The position numbers and the translations under genes were made by a program. DNA of 64,000 nucleotides, from the NCBI RefSeq assembly GCF_017303155.1, contig NZ_JAEKJR010000002.1, positions 1,240,001 to 1,304,000 on the forward strand. The letters are read 5' to 3'. Below the pieces are notes generated by a model. The model searched no databases. It was not told where the DNA came from and was given only the letters and a program-made list of their open reading frames with translations. Below, piece by piece: positions 44,869 through 53,568 of this stretch. The stretch is from Microbulbifer salipaludis. GTDB taxonomy: Bacteria; Pseudomonadota; Gammaproteobacteria; Pseudomonadales; Cellvibrionaceae. The first letter of the stretch is position 1. Every line of letters starts with the position of its first letter.

Positions 44869-46581
44869 TCAGTGTGCTTCCGAATAGCGGTTGCCGGCGG
44901 GTAGGGTATGGCTGCGTTGTTTTTCCACCTCGCCAGCGCCACGCGCGCTCTCGCCGTCGGGTTTTGCCGCAGCTCCGTTCGCGGGTTCCTGCGTCGGTTC
45001 CCGCTCCATATCGGCTATTTTTTTCTCCAGCTCTGCCATCCGCGCCAGTTCCTCTTTACGACAGCTGGCGGCTACTTCAGTAACGGGCTGTTGCGGGTCG
45101 TCCAGGAAGCGGGCGGCAGCCTGCTCGGCGCATTCACTGGCGGAAATCACATCGTGCGCCAGTTGTGGGAACAGTAACCACTGGTGATTCGGCAGCTTCT
45201 TGCGAGCCCGGTCTGCATCCCTGGCAGCAAGCACCGGGTCCAGAGCACCGTGCATGACCAGCGTGGGCAGTGGTGTTTTGACCGCCCGAGATTCCAGCAC
45301 GGGCGCGGAGGGGATGGCCCATATGCGGCATTGCAGCTGCATCATGCTGATGTCAGAGCGTACCGATCCGCCGAGAATGCCGCTGTTCGATGCCGATAGC
45401 CGGGCCTTGTCGAAATCCACAAAGGGCGCTTCCTCGTAACAGAAATGGCTGATGCCTGCCGCATCGCCGAAATTGGGGTCGAGCACCAGTCCCATAAAGC
45501 TGGCGATGGCGGGCTTTAGCTGTTCCGCTTGATCGGACTCGAGTTCCTCAATGATCGCGGGCAGCTCCTTGTAAAAGCGCTCGTCATACAGCGCCTGAAA
45601 CAGTACGCGCAGCAGGCGCTGGCCGGTCAGCAGGAAAGGGTAACGCTCGCCCGGATGAATGTTGCCGGTTTCCACGGTGAGTGGCGCTTCGTCGAGCTCC
45701 TCCACCAGGGCTTCCAGGCGGCGTTTGAGATCGGGATACTGTTTTTTGCACGCCGCATCCTGGCTGCAGTAATCCAGCCCACGCTGGTAGGCGGCAATGA
45801 CATCCTCCGGCAGTTGCTGGGTGTAGATGATTTCCGGGAAGACCGCGCTGTTGAGCACCAGGGCGCGTACAGATTCTGGAAAATCCCGCGCAATGGTCAG
45901 CGCATAGCGGCTTGCATAGGAGACCCCGTACAGGTTCAGCTTGGGAATGCCCAGCGCCTGGCGCAGCGCCTCAACATCGCGGGCGACGGTGGCGCTGTTG
46001 TAGTGGGCCAGATCGGCGGTGGCGCTCAGGCGGGTATAGCAGCGCTCCATGCTGTAGGTGAAAACACGGGACTCTTCGTCGGTGCTCAGGTTGCGGGTAA
46101 AGGCGAGGTTCGCATCCTTGATGAATTCATCGCACGCGAGTTTCGGGCGGGCCATACCGGTACCGCGAGGGTCGATGACAATCAAGTCGCGCCCGTTCTC
46201 GACGGTCATGCCTGCGTAGTTGACCCACAGCCAGTCGCTGGCGTTTTCGGGCTCAAGGCCCATGCTGGCCCCGGGGCCACCGGCGCCGAGGTGGAGCAGG
46301 GGCTCCTTGTCGGGGTCGCGGATTTCCGCAAAAAAGCGCACCACCGGAAACTGGATTTTCCTGCCCGCCGGTTTGTCGTGGTTTTCCGGCACTTCCATCA
46401 TGTAACACTGGGTGGTGGGCCAGCTTGCTTCTGTGGCAAACCAGCACGGCTTGGCAATCAAGCGGCTGGCCGGGGCCGCTTCCGTGGGCTCGTTCTTTGT
46501 GCAGCCGACGGTAACCAGTGCGAGTATTGGCACCACCAGCAGCCTGCGGATGCCGGTGAGAGAAATACGTAAGGACATCAT
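44869..46581 (-). CDS. TAP/S33-type alpha/beta hydrolase lipoprotein with coiled-coil tail
   Basis: A 570-residue lipoprotein. The signal peptide ends in LVTVGC, a lipobox. The alpha/beta hydrolase core has GGPGAS, the RGTGMARPKLACDEF segment, the nucleophile elbow GVSYASRY, the acid in HGALDPV, and a FPQLAHDV histidine. These match the TAP-like, proline-iminopeptidase-type S33 family of exported peptidases. The last 60 residues are unusual: a charged coiled coil (RKEELARMAELEKKIADMER) and a low-complexity tail. I start it at 46581 (GGA upstream); ATG 46578 is equally possible. It may cleave N-terminal residues from periplasmic peptides. Confidence 0.9.
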   Translation of the reverse strand: MMSLRISLTGIRRLLVVPILALVTVGCTKNEPTEAAPASRLIAKPCWFATEASWPTTQCYMMEVPENHDKPAGRKIQFPVVRFFAEIRDPDKEPLLHLGAGGPGASMGLEPENASDWLWVNYAGMTVENGRDLIVIDPRGTGMARPKLACDEFIKDANLAFTRNLSTDEESRVFTYSMERCYTRLSATADLAHYNSATVARDVEALRQALGIPKLNLYGVSYASRYALTIARDFPESVRALVLNSAVFPEIIYTQQLPEDVIAAYQRGLDYCSQDAACKKQYPDLKRRLEALVEELDEAPLTVETGNIHPGERYPFLLTGQRLLRVLFQALYDERFYKELPAIIEELESDQAEQLKPAIASFMGLVLDPNFGDAAGISHFCYEEAPFVDFDKARLSASNSGILGGSVRSDISMMQLQCRIWAIPSAPVLESRAVKTPLPTLVMHGALDPVLAARDADRARKKLPNHQWLLFPQLAHDVISASECAEQAAARFLDDPQQPVTEVAASCRKEELARMAELEKKIADMEREPTQEPANGAAAKPDGESARGAGEVEKQRSHTLPAGNRYSEAH

Positions 46582-46614
46582 GTTTCCGTCTTCAGTCAAA
46601 TTTTGGCGCGAGTG

Positions 46615-47235
46615 TCAGGTTTCCGGGCGAATACGTGCAATGGGCGCGGACAGGTTCCAGCGCAGGGCAGCGAGTCGAATCCCGAGGGTCACCAGTATTG
46701 CAATGGCCACGACCACCTCGCCGGGCAAACCCTGAATGTCGTCCAGTATCACCAGAGCGGCGGCGCCACTCAAGGCCGCGGTGGCATATATTTCCCGTCG
46801 CAGGAGCAGTGGTATATCGCCGCAAAGAACATCCCGGATAAGGCCGCCGAAGGTGCCGGTGATCACACCCATCACAATGGCGATGGCGGGGGTATGTCCG
46901 AGACTGAGCACTTTCTGGGTGCCAATCACCACAAATACCGCCAACCCGGCGGCATCGGCGATCATCAGCAGGCGCATTGGGACTTGCAGGTAACGGATAA
47001 GGTAGAAGCTGATGACGCCAGTGGCGGCGGCGATCCACAGGTAGTAGCTGTCAGCGAGCCAGAATACGGGGACGTTGAGGATCATGTCCCGGGTGGTGCC
47101 GCCGCCAGTGGCTGTCACGCAGGCCAGGACGACCGCGCCGAACAGATCCATTTGCTTGTGACCGGCGGCCAAAACCCCGGTAAAGGCGAAGACGACGATG
47201 CCGATCAGGTCGCACCAGAAAAGCAGTTGTTCCAT
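46615..47235 (-). CDS. TRIC-type cation channel family protein (UPF0126, YicG-like)
   Basis: A 206-residue seven-helix membrane protein. Two UPF0126 repeats with the glycine-rich GGGTTRDMI (about 44-52) and GTFGGLIRDVLCGDIPLLLRREIYA (about 128-152) are the hallmark of the TRIC-like trimeric cation channel family. Its transported ion in bacteria is not firmly known. It lies on the same strand as the upstream hydrolase lipoprotein and the downstream glutaryl-CoA dehydrogenase genes. Confidence 0.9.
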   Translation of the reverse strand: MEQLLFWCDLIGIVVFAFTGVLAAGHKQMDLFGAVVLACVTATGGGTTRDMILNVPVFWLADSYYLWIAAATGVISFYLIRYLQVPMRLLMIADAAGLAVFVVIGTQKVLSLGHTPAIAIVMGVITGTFGGLIRDVLCGDIPLLLRREIYATAALSGAAALVILDDIQGLPGEVVVAIAILVTLGIRLAALRWNLSAPIARIRPET

Positions 47236-47318
47236 GGATTCCCGTCTGCCGCGTTGTGTTGGGGGAGGCGGGAATTATGGAGCCCCGCAGGGCTCCGGTA
47301 CAACCTGAATAACCGAGG

Positions 47319-48506
47319 TTAGAAAAACGCCTGCAGGCCGGTTTGGGCGCGGCCGAGGATCAGTGCGTGCACGTCGTGGGTACCTTCATAGGTATTGACG
47401 GCCTCCAGGTTCATCACATGGCGAATGACATGGAACTCGTCAGCGACGCCATTACCGCCGTGCATGTCCCGCGCGGTGCGTGCGATGTCCAGGGCCTTGC
47501 CGCAGTTGTTGCGTTTGACCAGAGAGATCATGGTCGGGTCAAAATGGCTCTTCTGCTCATCCATCAAACGACCCACGCGCAACGATCCCTGCAGGCCGAG
47601 GGTGATTTCGGTCTGCATGTCAGCGAGCTTTTTCTGGAACAGCTGAGTCTGGGCCAGGGGCTTGTTGAACTGTTTGCGGTCGAGGCCGTACTGACGGGCC
47701 GCGTGCCAGCAGAATTCCGCCGCGCCCATGGCGCCCCAGGAAATGCCGTAGCGGGCGCGGTTCAGGCAGCCGAAGGGGCCGCTCAGGCCTTTGATATTGG
47801 GGAATCGGTTTTCTTCCGGCACAAACACATTGTCCATCACGATCTCGCCGGTGATGGACGCGCGCAGGGAGAATTTACCCTCGATTTTCGGTGCGCTGAG
47901 GCCTTCCATCCCCTTTTCCAGCACAAAGCCGCGGATATCACCTTCATCGTCTTTGGCCCAAACCACAAAGACATCAGCGATTGGGCTGTTGGTGATCCAC
48001 ATCTTGGCACCGCTGATGCGGTAGCCGCCGTCCACTTTCTTCGCGCGGGTTTTCATGCCGCCCGGGTCGGAGCCTGCATCGGGCTCGGTGAGGCCGAAAC
48101 AGCCCACCCATTCGCCGCTGGCGAGCTTGGGCAGGTACTTCTCTTTCTGCGCTTCGCTGCCGTAGGCATATATAGGGTGCATGACCAGGCTGGACTGCAC
48201 ACTCATGGCGGAGCGGTAGCCGGAATCGACGCGTTCTACTTCGCGTGCCACCAGTCCGTAGGAGACGTAGTTCAGGCCGGCACAGTCATAGCCCTCAATG
48301 GTGGAACCGAGCAGACCCAGTTCGCCCATTTCACGCATGATATCGCGGTCGAAAATTTCGTTGCGGTTGGCTTCAAGTACCCGCGGCATCAATTTTGACT
48401 GGCAGTATTCACGGGCGGCGTCGCGGATCATCCGCTCTTCATCGGTCAGCTGGCGGTCCAGCAGGAGAATGTCGTCCCAGTGTGCCAAAGGCTGGTTTTT
48501 GCTCAT
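47319..48506 (-). CDS. gcdH: Glutaryl-CoA dehydrogenase
   Basis: A 395-residue acyl-CoA dehydrogenase of the glutaryl-CoA type: [73 protein letters not shown], and the catalytic glutamate E374 in [10 protein letters not shown]. The TYEGTHDVH and GVADEF segments distinguish it from the short-chain dehydrogenase at 15899. It dehydrogenates and decarboxylates glutaryl-CoA to crotonyl-CoA in lysine/tryptophan breakdown, passing electrons to ETF. ATG 48506 is chosen. A CaiB-type CoA-transferase, the usual partner, is at 61143 rather than adjacent. Confidence 0.95.
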   Translation of the reverse strand: MSKNQPLAHWDDILLLDRQLTDEERMIRDAAREYCQSKLMPRVLEANRNEIFDRDIMREMGELGLLGSTIEGYDCAGLNYVSYGLVAREVERVDSGYRSAMSVQSSLVMHPIYAYGSEAQKEKYLPKLASGEWVGCFGLTEPDAGSDPGGMKTRAKKVDGGYRISGAKMWITNSPIADVFVVWAKDDEGDIRGFVLEKGMEGLSAPKIEGKFSLRASITGEIVMDNVFVPEENRFPNIKGLSGPFGCLNRARYGISWGAMGAAEFCWHAARQYGLDRKQFNKPLAQTQLFQKKLADMQTEITLGLQGSLRVGRLMDEQKSHFDPTMISLVKRNNCGKALDIARTARDMHGGNGVADEFHVIRHVMNLEAVNTYEGTHDVHALILGRAQTGLQAFF

Positions 48507-49475
48507 GGTATGGTCCGTGCGATAGGTGGTTCCGGTATTCGGTGTCAGACTTCGCATTCCGCGCAGAGGGGCTTGCTACAAACCGCCTGCTGATTGGCCC
48601 GAGGTGCATTCCTCGCTGGGCTCAAGTGGTGCGAATCTATACCGCCAATGATAACGAACCTCCGTTGAGACTTCACTATTTGTGATCACATTTTTCGACG
48701 GAATGGTCAAAGGATCTTCGCGTAGCCGCGATTCAGCCGTTTCTGTATGACAGACGTTTCGATTTTGCTCGGGAGCAGGGGTGTCGGGCCGAGCGATTGC
48801 CGGCTTTGTGCTAAGAATGGAAACTCACCGGTCGCGGCGCTCGGTTAAAAGACCGTAACCGCCGATGCAGAGCCCGCCGACCAGGCGGCTCTGGTGATGA
48901 TCGAATGCCGCAAACGCCTGCGCGCTCACGGCATGCCCATGCCTGCCTCCCATCAAGACGGCCGCCGCAGGGCGATTCCGCCCGCTTGTACTCATGTACG
49001 GTGGCCTCGTTTTGTGGCCTGATGCCGCTGGCAATCTCACCGGGCTATGGAATTCTGCCTGTGACGACGATTTCCCTTTAACTGGTGCCGTGCCTTTATT
49101 GGGATAGTGCATCACTGAGCGGAATGCTAAGGAGCCGGACAGCTGCGCGGCTCCGAGCCTGGTATAGACCCACGTATTTACGCGGAAAGCACCGAAACCC
49201 TCTCGATAATTCGGTCGCGAAGACTGTTATCTATTTACAAGATGCATAATTTCGGGAAATTTTTATTTAAAACAAAGATTTAGGGCGTTAGGGATAAACC
49301 GGGGATAGCAGTCGCGATGAATGTATCGTTGGCGTTCAAAAAAATAATCGAATCTGCTAAGCCTTTGAATTACCTAAAGCTTTCGCATATCCCGAGACAC
49401 TTTTCTATCGCAATAGAAACGCAGTGATAGTAGTCTTTGGGGCTACGATATAAATGTTATGGTTCCCAAGAGCCC
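48507..49475. other. 969-bp region without a recognised gene, boundary of the accessory island
   Basis: The first part (to about 48,680) is the gcdH leader. Positions 48825-49115 hold an unconvincing minus-strand reading of 96 codons with an Arg/Gly/His-rich composition; it is probably decayed sequence. From about 49,190 the A+T content rises. A GTTAGGG sequence (49287-49293) resembles an integron R' core box. No RNA gene or promoter can be assigned. Confidence 0.6.
49287..49293 (+). other. R'-like core box at the left edge of the cassette region
   Basis: GGGCGTTAGGG at 49283-49293 contains GTTAGGG, which differs from GTTRRRY only in the last base, in the same GGGCGTTAGG context as the end of attC1 (50077-50086). 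No complementary left half is visible, so it would be a solitary or degenerate core site. Confidence 0.35.
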
Positions 49476-49964
49476 ATGAAGAATTTCATACTTTTGCTTG
49501 CTGTCTTCCCAATGTTTGCAGCAGCTTATGACACAACCAAATTGCATTCTCATCATGTCTATGTAGAGGGAGTTCTTCCTGAGCCATATAAAAATGTTTC
49601 TGTGAAGATAGATCTAGATCCGGAAAATGATGATCTAAGAAATATTTCTATGTATATAGATGGAAAGCCCGTCAGCTTCTCTGAGTCGGAGAAGGCAAAG
49701 CTTACTGATCTTGATTTGCAAACAATGGAAATTGAGCACGGCATATTTAGTGCCCATGATATCGAGATGGGTGATGTTCTTTATATCAAAATTGCAAAAG
49801 GAAAGAGAAAGTCAATGAAATGCAATTTTGATAAAGAGGAACTAAACCACGGGATCTACGATGTTGCATTAATCCAGTATAACTTCGAAGACTCACCGAT
49901 TGTGCGGTTGGACAATCCCTACAAGTACTATCGGAACCGTTACCTGTGGTGCTTCGAGGGGTGA
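49476..49964 (+). CDS. Secreted orphan protein in the first cassette-like unit
   Basis: A 162-residue protein with a signal peptide (MKNFILLLAVFPMFAAA, cleavage near residue 17). The mature protein is beta-rich and charged: HVYVEGVLPEPYKNVSVKIDLDPE, MYIDGKPVSFSESEKAKLTDLD, GDVLYIKIAKGKRKSMKC and a final NPYKYYRNRYLWCFEG, with two cysteines that could pair. I do not recognise a family. The A+T-rich codon use (many AAA, GAT, TAT) differs from the surrounding chromosome. The stop codon is 4 bp before attC1, as expected for an integron cassette gene. Confidence 0.78.
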   Translation: MKNFILLLAVFPMFAAAYDTTKLHSHHVYVEGVLPEPYKNVSVKIDLDPENDDLRNISMYIDGKPVSFSESEKAKLTDLDLQTMEIEHGIFSAHDIEMGDVLYIKIAKGKRKSMKCNFDKEELNHGIYDVALIQYNFEDSPIVRLDNPYKYYRNRYLWCFEG

Positions 49965-49968
49965 AAAA

Positions 49969-50087
49969 CCATAACAAGCAGCGGCAGAGCGACAGCCAAC
50001 GCTACGCGCCTTTTGTGTTACTCGCTGTCGCTCAAACATTAACAAAAAGGCGCTCCGCGTTGGCTGCGCCTGTGCTGGGCGTTAGGC
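49969..50087 (+). other. attC-like integron recombination site 1
   Basis: A 119-bp imperfect palindrome. Left part: CCATAAC (49969-49975, R''-like), then AGC and CAGCCAACGC. Right part ends with GCGTTGGCTG and GGGCGTTAGGC, where GTTAGGC (50081-50087) is a perfect GTTRRRY R' box. The inner arms CAGCCAACGC and GCGCCTTTT pair exactly with the right half. The left arm has one extra A just before CAGCCAACGC, the extrahelical base typical of attC. The size is like that of Vibrio repeats. It starts 4 bp after a gene stop. Confidence 0.8.
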
Positions 50088-50353
50088 AAAAGGTCTTCGT
50101 GAGCATGCTGGTTACTCGTTTTTGTTGATGGTTGTTATTATTTTAGCAATAGTGATTTCTTGTCCGGCCTTTCTATCTTAAAGAAGATATTAAAAAGTTT
50201 GGATTGTCTCGGTGTGTGTACACCAATCTGGGCAATATAGGCATATCCCTATATCATTGCTCCTCATAAGAACGAACATATAGCGCTGGTAGCTACTGTT
50301 TCGTCAGTCGTGACTAAACCTTTATAAATGAGTCTATAAAAGTAGGTTTCCCA

Positions 50354-51187
50354 TTGATCTATCAAAAAGTGACAACCATAAGCCCATCTAAGCTGCTGAC
50401 CCACAATACTCCTCTCCTAAAAAATATGCTGACAATCGCTTTCATTGGGGTTGTCTTAGGGCTATTAGGACCTTTTGGAAGTCATGAAATTCCCCGCATC
50501 ACATCCATCGGTTATTGGGTGACGAGCTGCTTTGTTGGTTTTGCGATTTATTCACCTATGATCACCTTATGTCATCAAAAGCTCTCTTTCCGCGTGACAC
50601 GGGAATGGCAAAGGGTCGCATTGGCGTGTATTCCGGCCGGCTTGCTTATGTCTGGCGTAGTTATGATGCTCGGCCAGTTATTTTTCGGAAGCCATGTGCT
50701 TAACGGAGTAAGTTTCCGGGTCATCTTGGTTAATACAGGGTGTCTTGGGCTAGTGATTACCGCTATTGCTTTGTATAGAGAGGCATTTGAGGAGAGAGGG
50801 CATCAACTGGAGCAGGCCACAAGAAATTTAGATGCCCTCACCGAGCAAAAAAAAGCAGAACTGAATCAAGGTTATCAAGAGTTTATGGCCAATCTTCCCG
50901 TTGAAAAGCGCGGCGCGTTACTGTGTTTGGAAATGGCCGATCATTATTTGACGGTGCATACCGATAAAGGGTTTCATATGATGTTGATGCGCTTAAAAGA
51001 TGCGACGGCCCTGTTGAGTCGGTATCCTGGGCTGCAAACACATCGTTCTTGGTGGGTCGCTCACGACGCGGTGGTTAAGGTGGTGAAAGACGGTCGAAAA
51101 CTGCACCTGCAGCTTAGTAATGATGTAAACGTTCCAGTGTCGCGAAGTTTTATCGATAATGTTAAAGCTGCAGGATTTGGTGGGTAA
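50354..51187 (+). CDS. Membrane-bound LytTR-family DNA-binding regulator
   Basis: A 277-residue protein: four N-terminal transmembrane segments (about 22-45, 50-72, 88-112, 120-145), a short coiled coil (EERGHQLEQATRNLDALTEQKKAEL), and a C-terminal LytTR DNA-binding domain (about 180-275: LLCLEMADHYLTVHTDKG, LMRLKDATALL, HRSWWVAHDAVVKVVKDGRKLHLQLSNDVNVPVSRSF). There is no response-regulator receiver domain, so the signal is probably sensed by the membrane part, as in LytTR regulators with transmembrane inhibitor partners. The TTG start at 50354 is tentative. Lower G+C than the core genes; the convergent CPBP protease gene follows. Confidence 0.85.
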   Translation: MIYQKVTTISPSKLLTHNTPLLKNMLTIAFIGVVLGLLGPFGSHEIPRITSIGYWVTSCFVGFAIYSPMITLCHQKLSFRVTREWQRVALACIPAGLLMSGVVMMLGQLFFGSHVLNGVSFRVILVNTGCLGLVITAIALYREAFEERGHQLEQATRNLDALTEQKKAELNQGYQEFMANLPVEKRGALLCLEMADHYLTVHTDKGFHMMLMRLKDATALLSRYPGLQTHRSWWVAHDAVVKVVKDGRKLHLQLSNDVNVPVSRSFIDNVKAAGFGG

Positions 51188-51238
51188 GCGAGCGAGTCGG
51201 CGTTACCACCTGCTCTGAGAAACAATCCGATGGCAATC

Positions 51239-51263
51239 GGCACCCGTGTTTGGTTCGGGTGCC
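51239..51263. terminator. Hairpin between convergent LytTR and CPBP genes
   Basis: Perfect 8-bp stem GGCACCCG (51239-51246) / CGGGTGCC (51256-51263) with a 9-nt loop between two convergent genes; a TTATAC tail rather than a full T-run. Probably a shared weak terminator. Confidence 0.6.
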
Positions 51264-51294
51264 TTATACATTTCCGGCTGGAGCTGGTTATCGC

Positions 51295-52032
51295 TTAGGG
51301 TGCCAACGCTAAACTAGCGTTGATGAAAAAATGTACCACAATCAACAGTTCAAGGCGTTTAAGTTTAAACAAAATAAACGATATCCCAAAGGCACATCCA
51401 CCGATGATGTAATGCAACGATCTCCCCAGATTGTCAGGCTGACCATGGATCAGTAAAAAAGACACCAAGGTGATGGGCAAAATCAACCATGGGTTATTAA
51501 TTAACCGTTTTAAGCGTGTAAAAGCAAAGCCTCGAAATAACACTTCTTCTGTGACGCCGGTTGTAATCGCCATAACGATCATGAAGAGGCGCTCATTCGT
51601 CGATATCGGTGCGAAGTATATGGTTTGTGAATGCTGTGGTAGGTTGTCGCCATAGTAGATATCCGGAAGAACAAACGCAGCCACAACCAGCGCTACAATC
51701 ACCCCAGTGATCGAATATTTCCGCTTGGCATACCAAGCTAGGCTAACCCCGATACTCTCCCAGGTTTCCTTGTTCTTATATAAGCAGAGCCAGACAAACA
51801 GAGCGGGAACCCAGTGATAAAAGAAGTTGCCCGTCCAAAACCACCACCACCCCGACCGAGCGTCCTCCTCAAAGACGTTGTAAGGCCAACCTTCTGCCGC
51901 CAGGGGGAAAATAAATTCCGAAAAAAAATCTAGGCTATACAGTAGTGGATAAAGAATAAGCGATACGACCAGCGCCAACACCGTGTACTTATCCAATTTA
52001 GTTTTAACTCCAATTATCGTTTCTTGTGTCAT
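51295..52032 (-). CDS. CPBP-family intramembrane metalloprotease (CAAX-protease-like)
   Basis: A 245-residue membrane protein with about seven or eight helices. The three conserved motifs of the CPBP/ABI family are visible: TEEVLFRGF (EExxxR, about 161), a His in LLIHGQPDNLG (about 195), and HFFIN near the C-terminus (about 233). The catalytic Glu-Glu, Arg and His residues are present, so the enzyme should be active, cleaving a membrane or prenylated/peptide substrate. It is on the minus strand, opposite to the other genes of the region. AT-rich codon use. Confidence 0.9.
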   Translation of the reverse strand: MTQETIIGVKTKLDKYTVLALVVSLILYPLLYSLDFFSEFIFPLAAEGWPYNVFEEDARSGWWWFWTGNFFYHWVPALFVWLCLYKNKETWESIGVSLAWYAKRKYSITGVIVALVVAAFVLPDIYYGDNLPQHSQTIYFAPISTNERLFMIVMAITTGVTEEVLFRGFAFTRLKRLINNPWLILPITLVSFLLIHGQPDNLGRSLHYIIGGCAFGISFILFKLKRLELLIVVHFFINASLALAP

Positions 52033-52498
52033 GGCCTCTTCACAACCTCACATCAAATCAACTTGTTAAAGTGATCAACGACCCCTCAGCCAAGTGACTG
52101 TCCGGCCGCCTCCGTTTGATGGTTACCAGTAAAACGTATGGAGTTAATCCAGGCTATCGTGGCTTCGTAACCCGTGGCAGAATCTTCGTGAATGAGCCCG
52201 TTGAGGCCGACGCCCTGTTGGCGAATCGTGAAATGACAACGATAAATCAATTGCTTACGGAGCAAAGGGGCAAGTTGTTATTTGCGTATTCACTCCCTGC
52301 GCTGCTTGGTAAACTCATCTTTAGCGAAAGAAATGACCTGCCCCCATTCTTTTAATTTATTGGGTAGTCAGGGTAAGCTCACCTTTGTTGTGTTGATTTG
52401 CCTCGTAATTTTTACGGATTTGGTTGGGTAAGCTGTTGCAGTTTCAAGCCTTTCGTCTGGCTGTTTGTTTGGCGATGCTTCGGTGGTACCGGGTTCTC
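52033..52498. other. 466-bp gap between CPBP gene and attC2
   Basis: Contains the CPBP leader and possibly a short plus-strand gene of 78 codons from ATG 52119 to 52355 (MVTSKTYGVNPGYRGFVTRG and following), with no clear ribosome binding site and no recognised family. The rest is AT-rich and featureless. Confidence 0.4.
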
Positions 52499-52571
52499 GC
52501 CTAAGAAGCAAAGGCAGCATCGCCCTGCAGGCTGGACGCGCTAACGCGCGCTGCTGCTTTGGGCGCTAGGC
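52499..52571 (+). other. attC-like integron recombination site 2
   Basis: A 73-bp imperfect palindrome. The left arm begins GCCTAAG (52499-52505) and contains CAAAGGCAGCA. The right arm contains TGCTGCTTTGGGCG and ends GCTAGGC (52565-52571). CAAAG and CAGCA pair exactly with the right arm, with a single extra G in the left arm, the usual attC extrahelical base. The R' box is GCTAGGC rather than GTTAGGC, one base off. A new gene starts 20 bp later. Confidence 0.65.
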
Positions 52572-52590
52572 AACCAGTGGAAAATTCAGA

Positions 52591-52991
52591 ATGACAAACG
52601 GTGAATGTAACTGCGGTGAAGTTGCCTACGAAGTTCAGAAAGAGCTATCGGATGTTTACATCTGTCATTGTTCTATCTGTCGCCGCGCAACTGGAAGTGG
52701 TGGAATTGTAGTGGCAATAGTGTCAAAAGATAAATTTCGCTGGACTAAGGCGAGACGAATGTCAAGTACTGGGCAAAGCCCGGCCATGATTGGCACACAA
52801 ATTTTTGCGGTAATTGCGGATCTACCTTGCCAGGAGAGAATGATCCTTCAAATATTTATGTTCCAGTAGGTACTCTAAGCAATGGGCATGAAAGATTGAA
52901 GGTGGCTCACCATATGTGGGTAGATTCAAAAGGTAGTTGGGAGGAGATCGGAGATTTGGGCAAGCCGCATACCGAGGGTTGTGGCTCGTAG
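52591..52991 (+). pseudogene. GFA-family (glutathione-dependent formaldehyde-activating enzyme-like) gene with frameshift
   Basis: The first frame from ATG 52591 encodes a GFA start (NGECNCGEVAYEV, YICHCSICRRATGS, KDKFRWTK) and then goes off. Another frame carries the remainder: NVKYWAKPGHDWHTNFCGNCGS, YVPVGTL, KVAHHMWVDSKGSWEEIGD, and a TAG at 52989-52991. The frames join if one base is missing near 52747-52750, just after the WTK codons, so it is a gene broken by a 1-nt deletion (or a sequencing error). The zinc-binding CxC/CxxC groups lie in both halves. The enzyme family binds glutathione adducts, but many GFA-domain proteins have no known substrate. The stop is 4 bp before an attC left half. 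Confidence 0.85.
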
Positions 52992-52995
52992 ATTT

Positions 52996-53025
52996 GCCTA
53001 ACAAAGCGCAGCAAAGGGACAGTGA
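52996..53025 (+). other. attC left half-site
   Basis: GCCTAAC (52996-53002) is a perfect RYYYAAC R'' box and is followed by AAAGCGCAGC, just as an attC left half would be. It starts 4 bp after the GFA stop. No right half with GTTRRRY follows; the sequence after it holds a TTTAACGGACACC motif that could be an insertion-sequence remnant. The half-site looks truncated. Confidence 0.5.
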
Positions 53026-53121
53026 TCTTCCCCCGCTTTAACGGACACCAAGAAATGTGACTTCGCCACTGGCTGCCAGTTATTGGCACCTTATGTGATT
53101 TTATTACGAGATGGTACAAAA

Positions 53122-53568
53122 ATGAGAAATTTTATTATTTTATTTGGGTTGGTCTTATTCATCTCTGGCTGCGCAAACGTACCGCAATATCAAGAGAATT
53201 CGGATTGGAGCCACTCTGAGGTTGCTCATTTGCATTTTTATAGGACTAAGAGGATGTTTCATGCGCTTAATCCCGAGAAACCATTCTTTTTCGTAGATGA
53301 CAAGATGGCAGGAAGCCTGGGTACAGGTGAAACTTTCACCGTGCGAGTTTTACCCGGAACACATACGCTTTCGGTACGTGAGCCATTTATGTTCTCACCT
53401 GGCTATGAAAGTGGGCGCTTCGAAATTGAAGTAGAGGCTTCAAAGCACTATTACATTCGTTACTCTATGGACGCATCCGGGGTTTACGCTTATGGATCAA
53501 CCGCGGGTGTCTATGGAACTGCAAAGTTTGGCACCGCCGACAAAGAATCGTTCGACAATCGTGAGTAG
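53122..53568 (+). CDS. Small lipoprotein, DUF2846-like
   Basis: A 148-residue lipoprotein with lipobox FISGC (C16). The mature domain, EVAHLHFYRTKRMFHALNPEKPFFFVDDKMAGSLGTGETFTVRVLPGTHTLSVRE, followed by GRFEIEVEASKHYYIRYSMDASGVYA, follows the DUF2846 pattern (YRP...vylDgk..g.l..g.y....v.pG.h.l). These lipoproteins are thought to sit in the envelope; their function is not known. I use ATG 53122. A+T-rich, part of the accessory region. Confidence 0.82.
   Translation: MRNFIILFGLVLFISGCANVPQYQENSDWSHSEVAHLHFYRTKRMFHALNPEKPFFFVDDKMAGSLGTGETFTVRVLPGTHTLSVREPFMFSPGYESGRFEIEVEASKHYYIRYSMDASGVYAYGSTAGVYGTAKFGTADKESFDNRE

Noticed and set aside
51239..51263. Hairpin between LytTR and CPBP genes as an attC
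   Set aside because: It is a simple perfect stem without the RYYYAAC/GTTRRRY ends or the extrahelical base; a terminator is the better reading.
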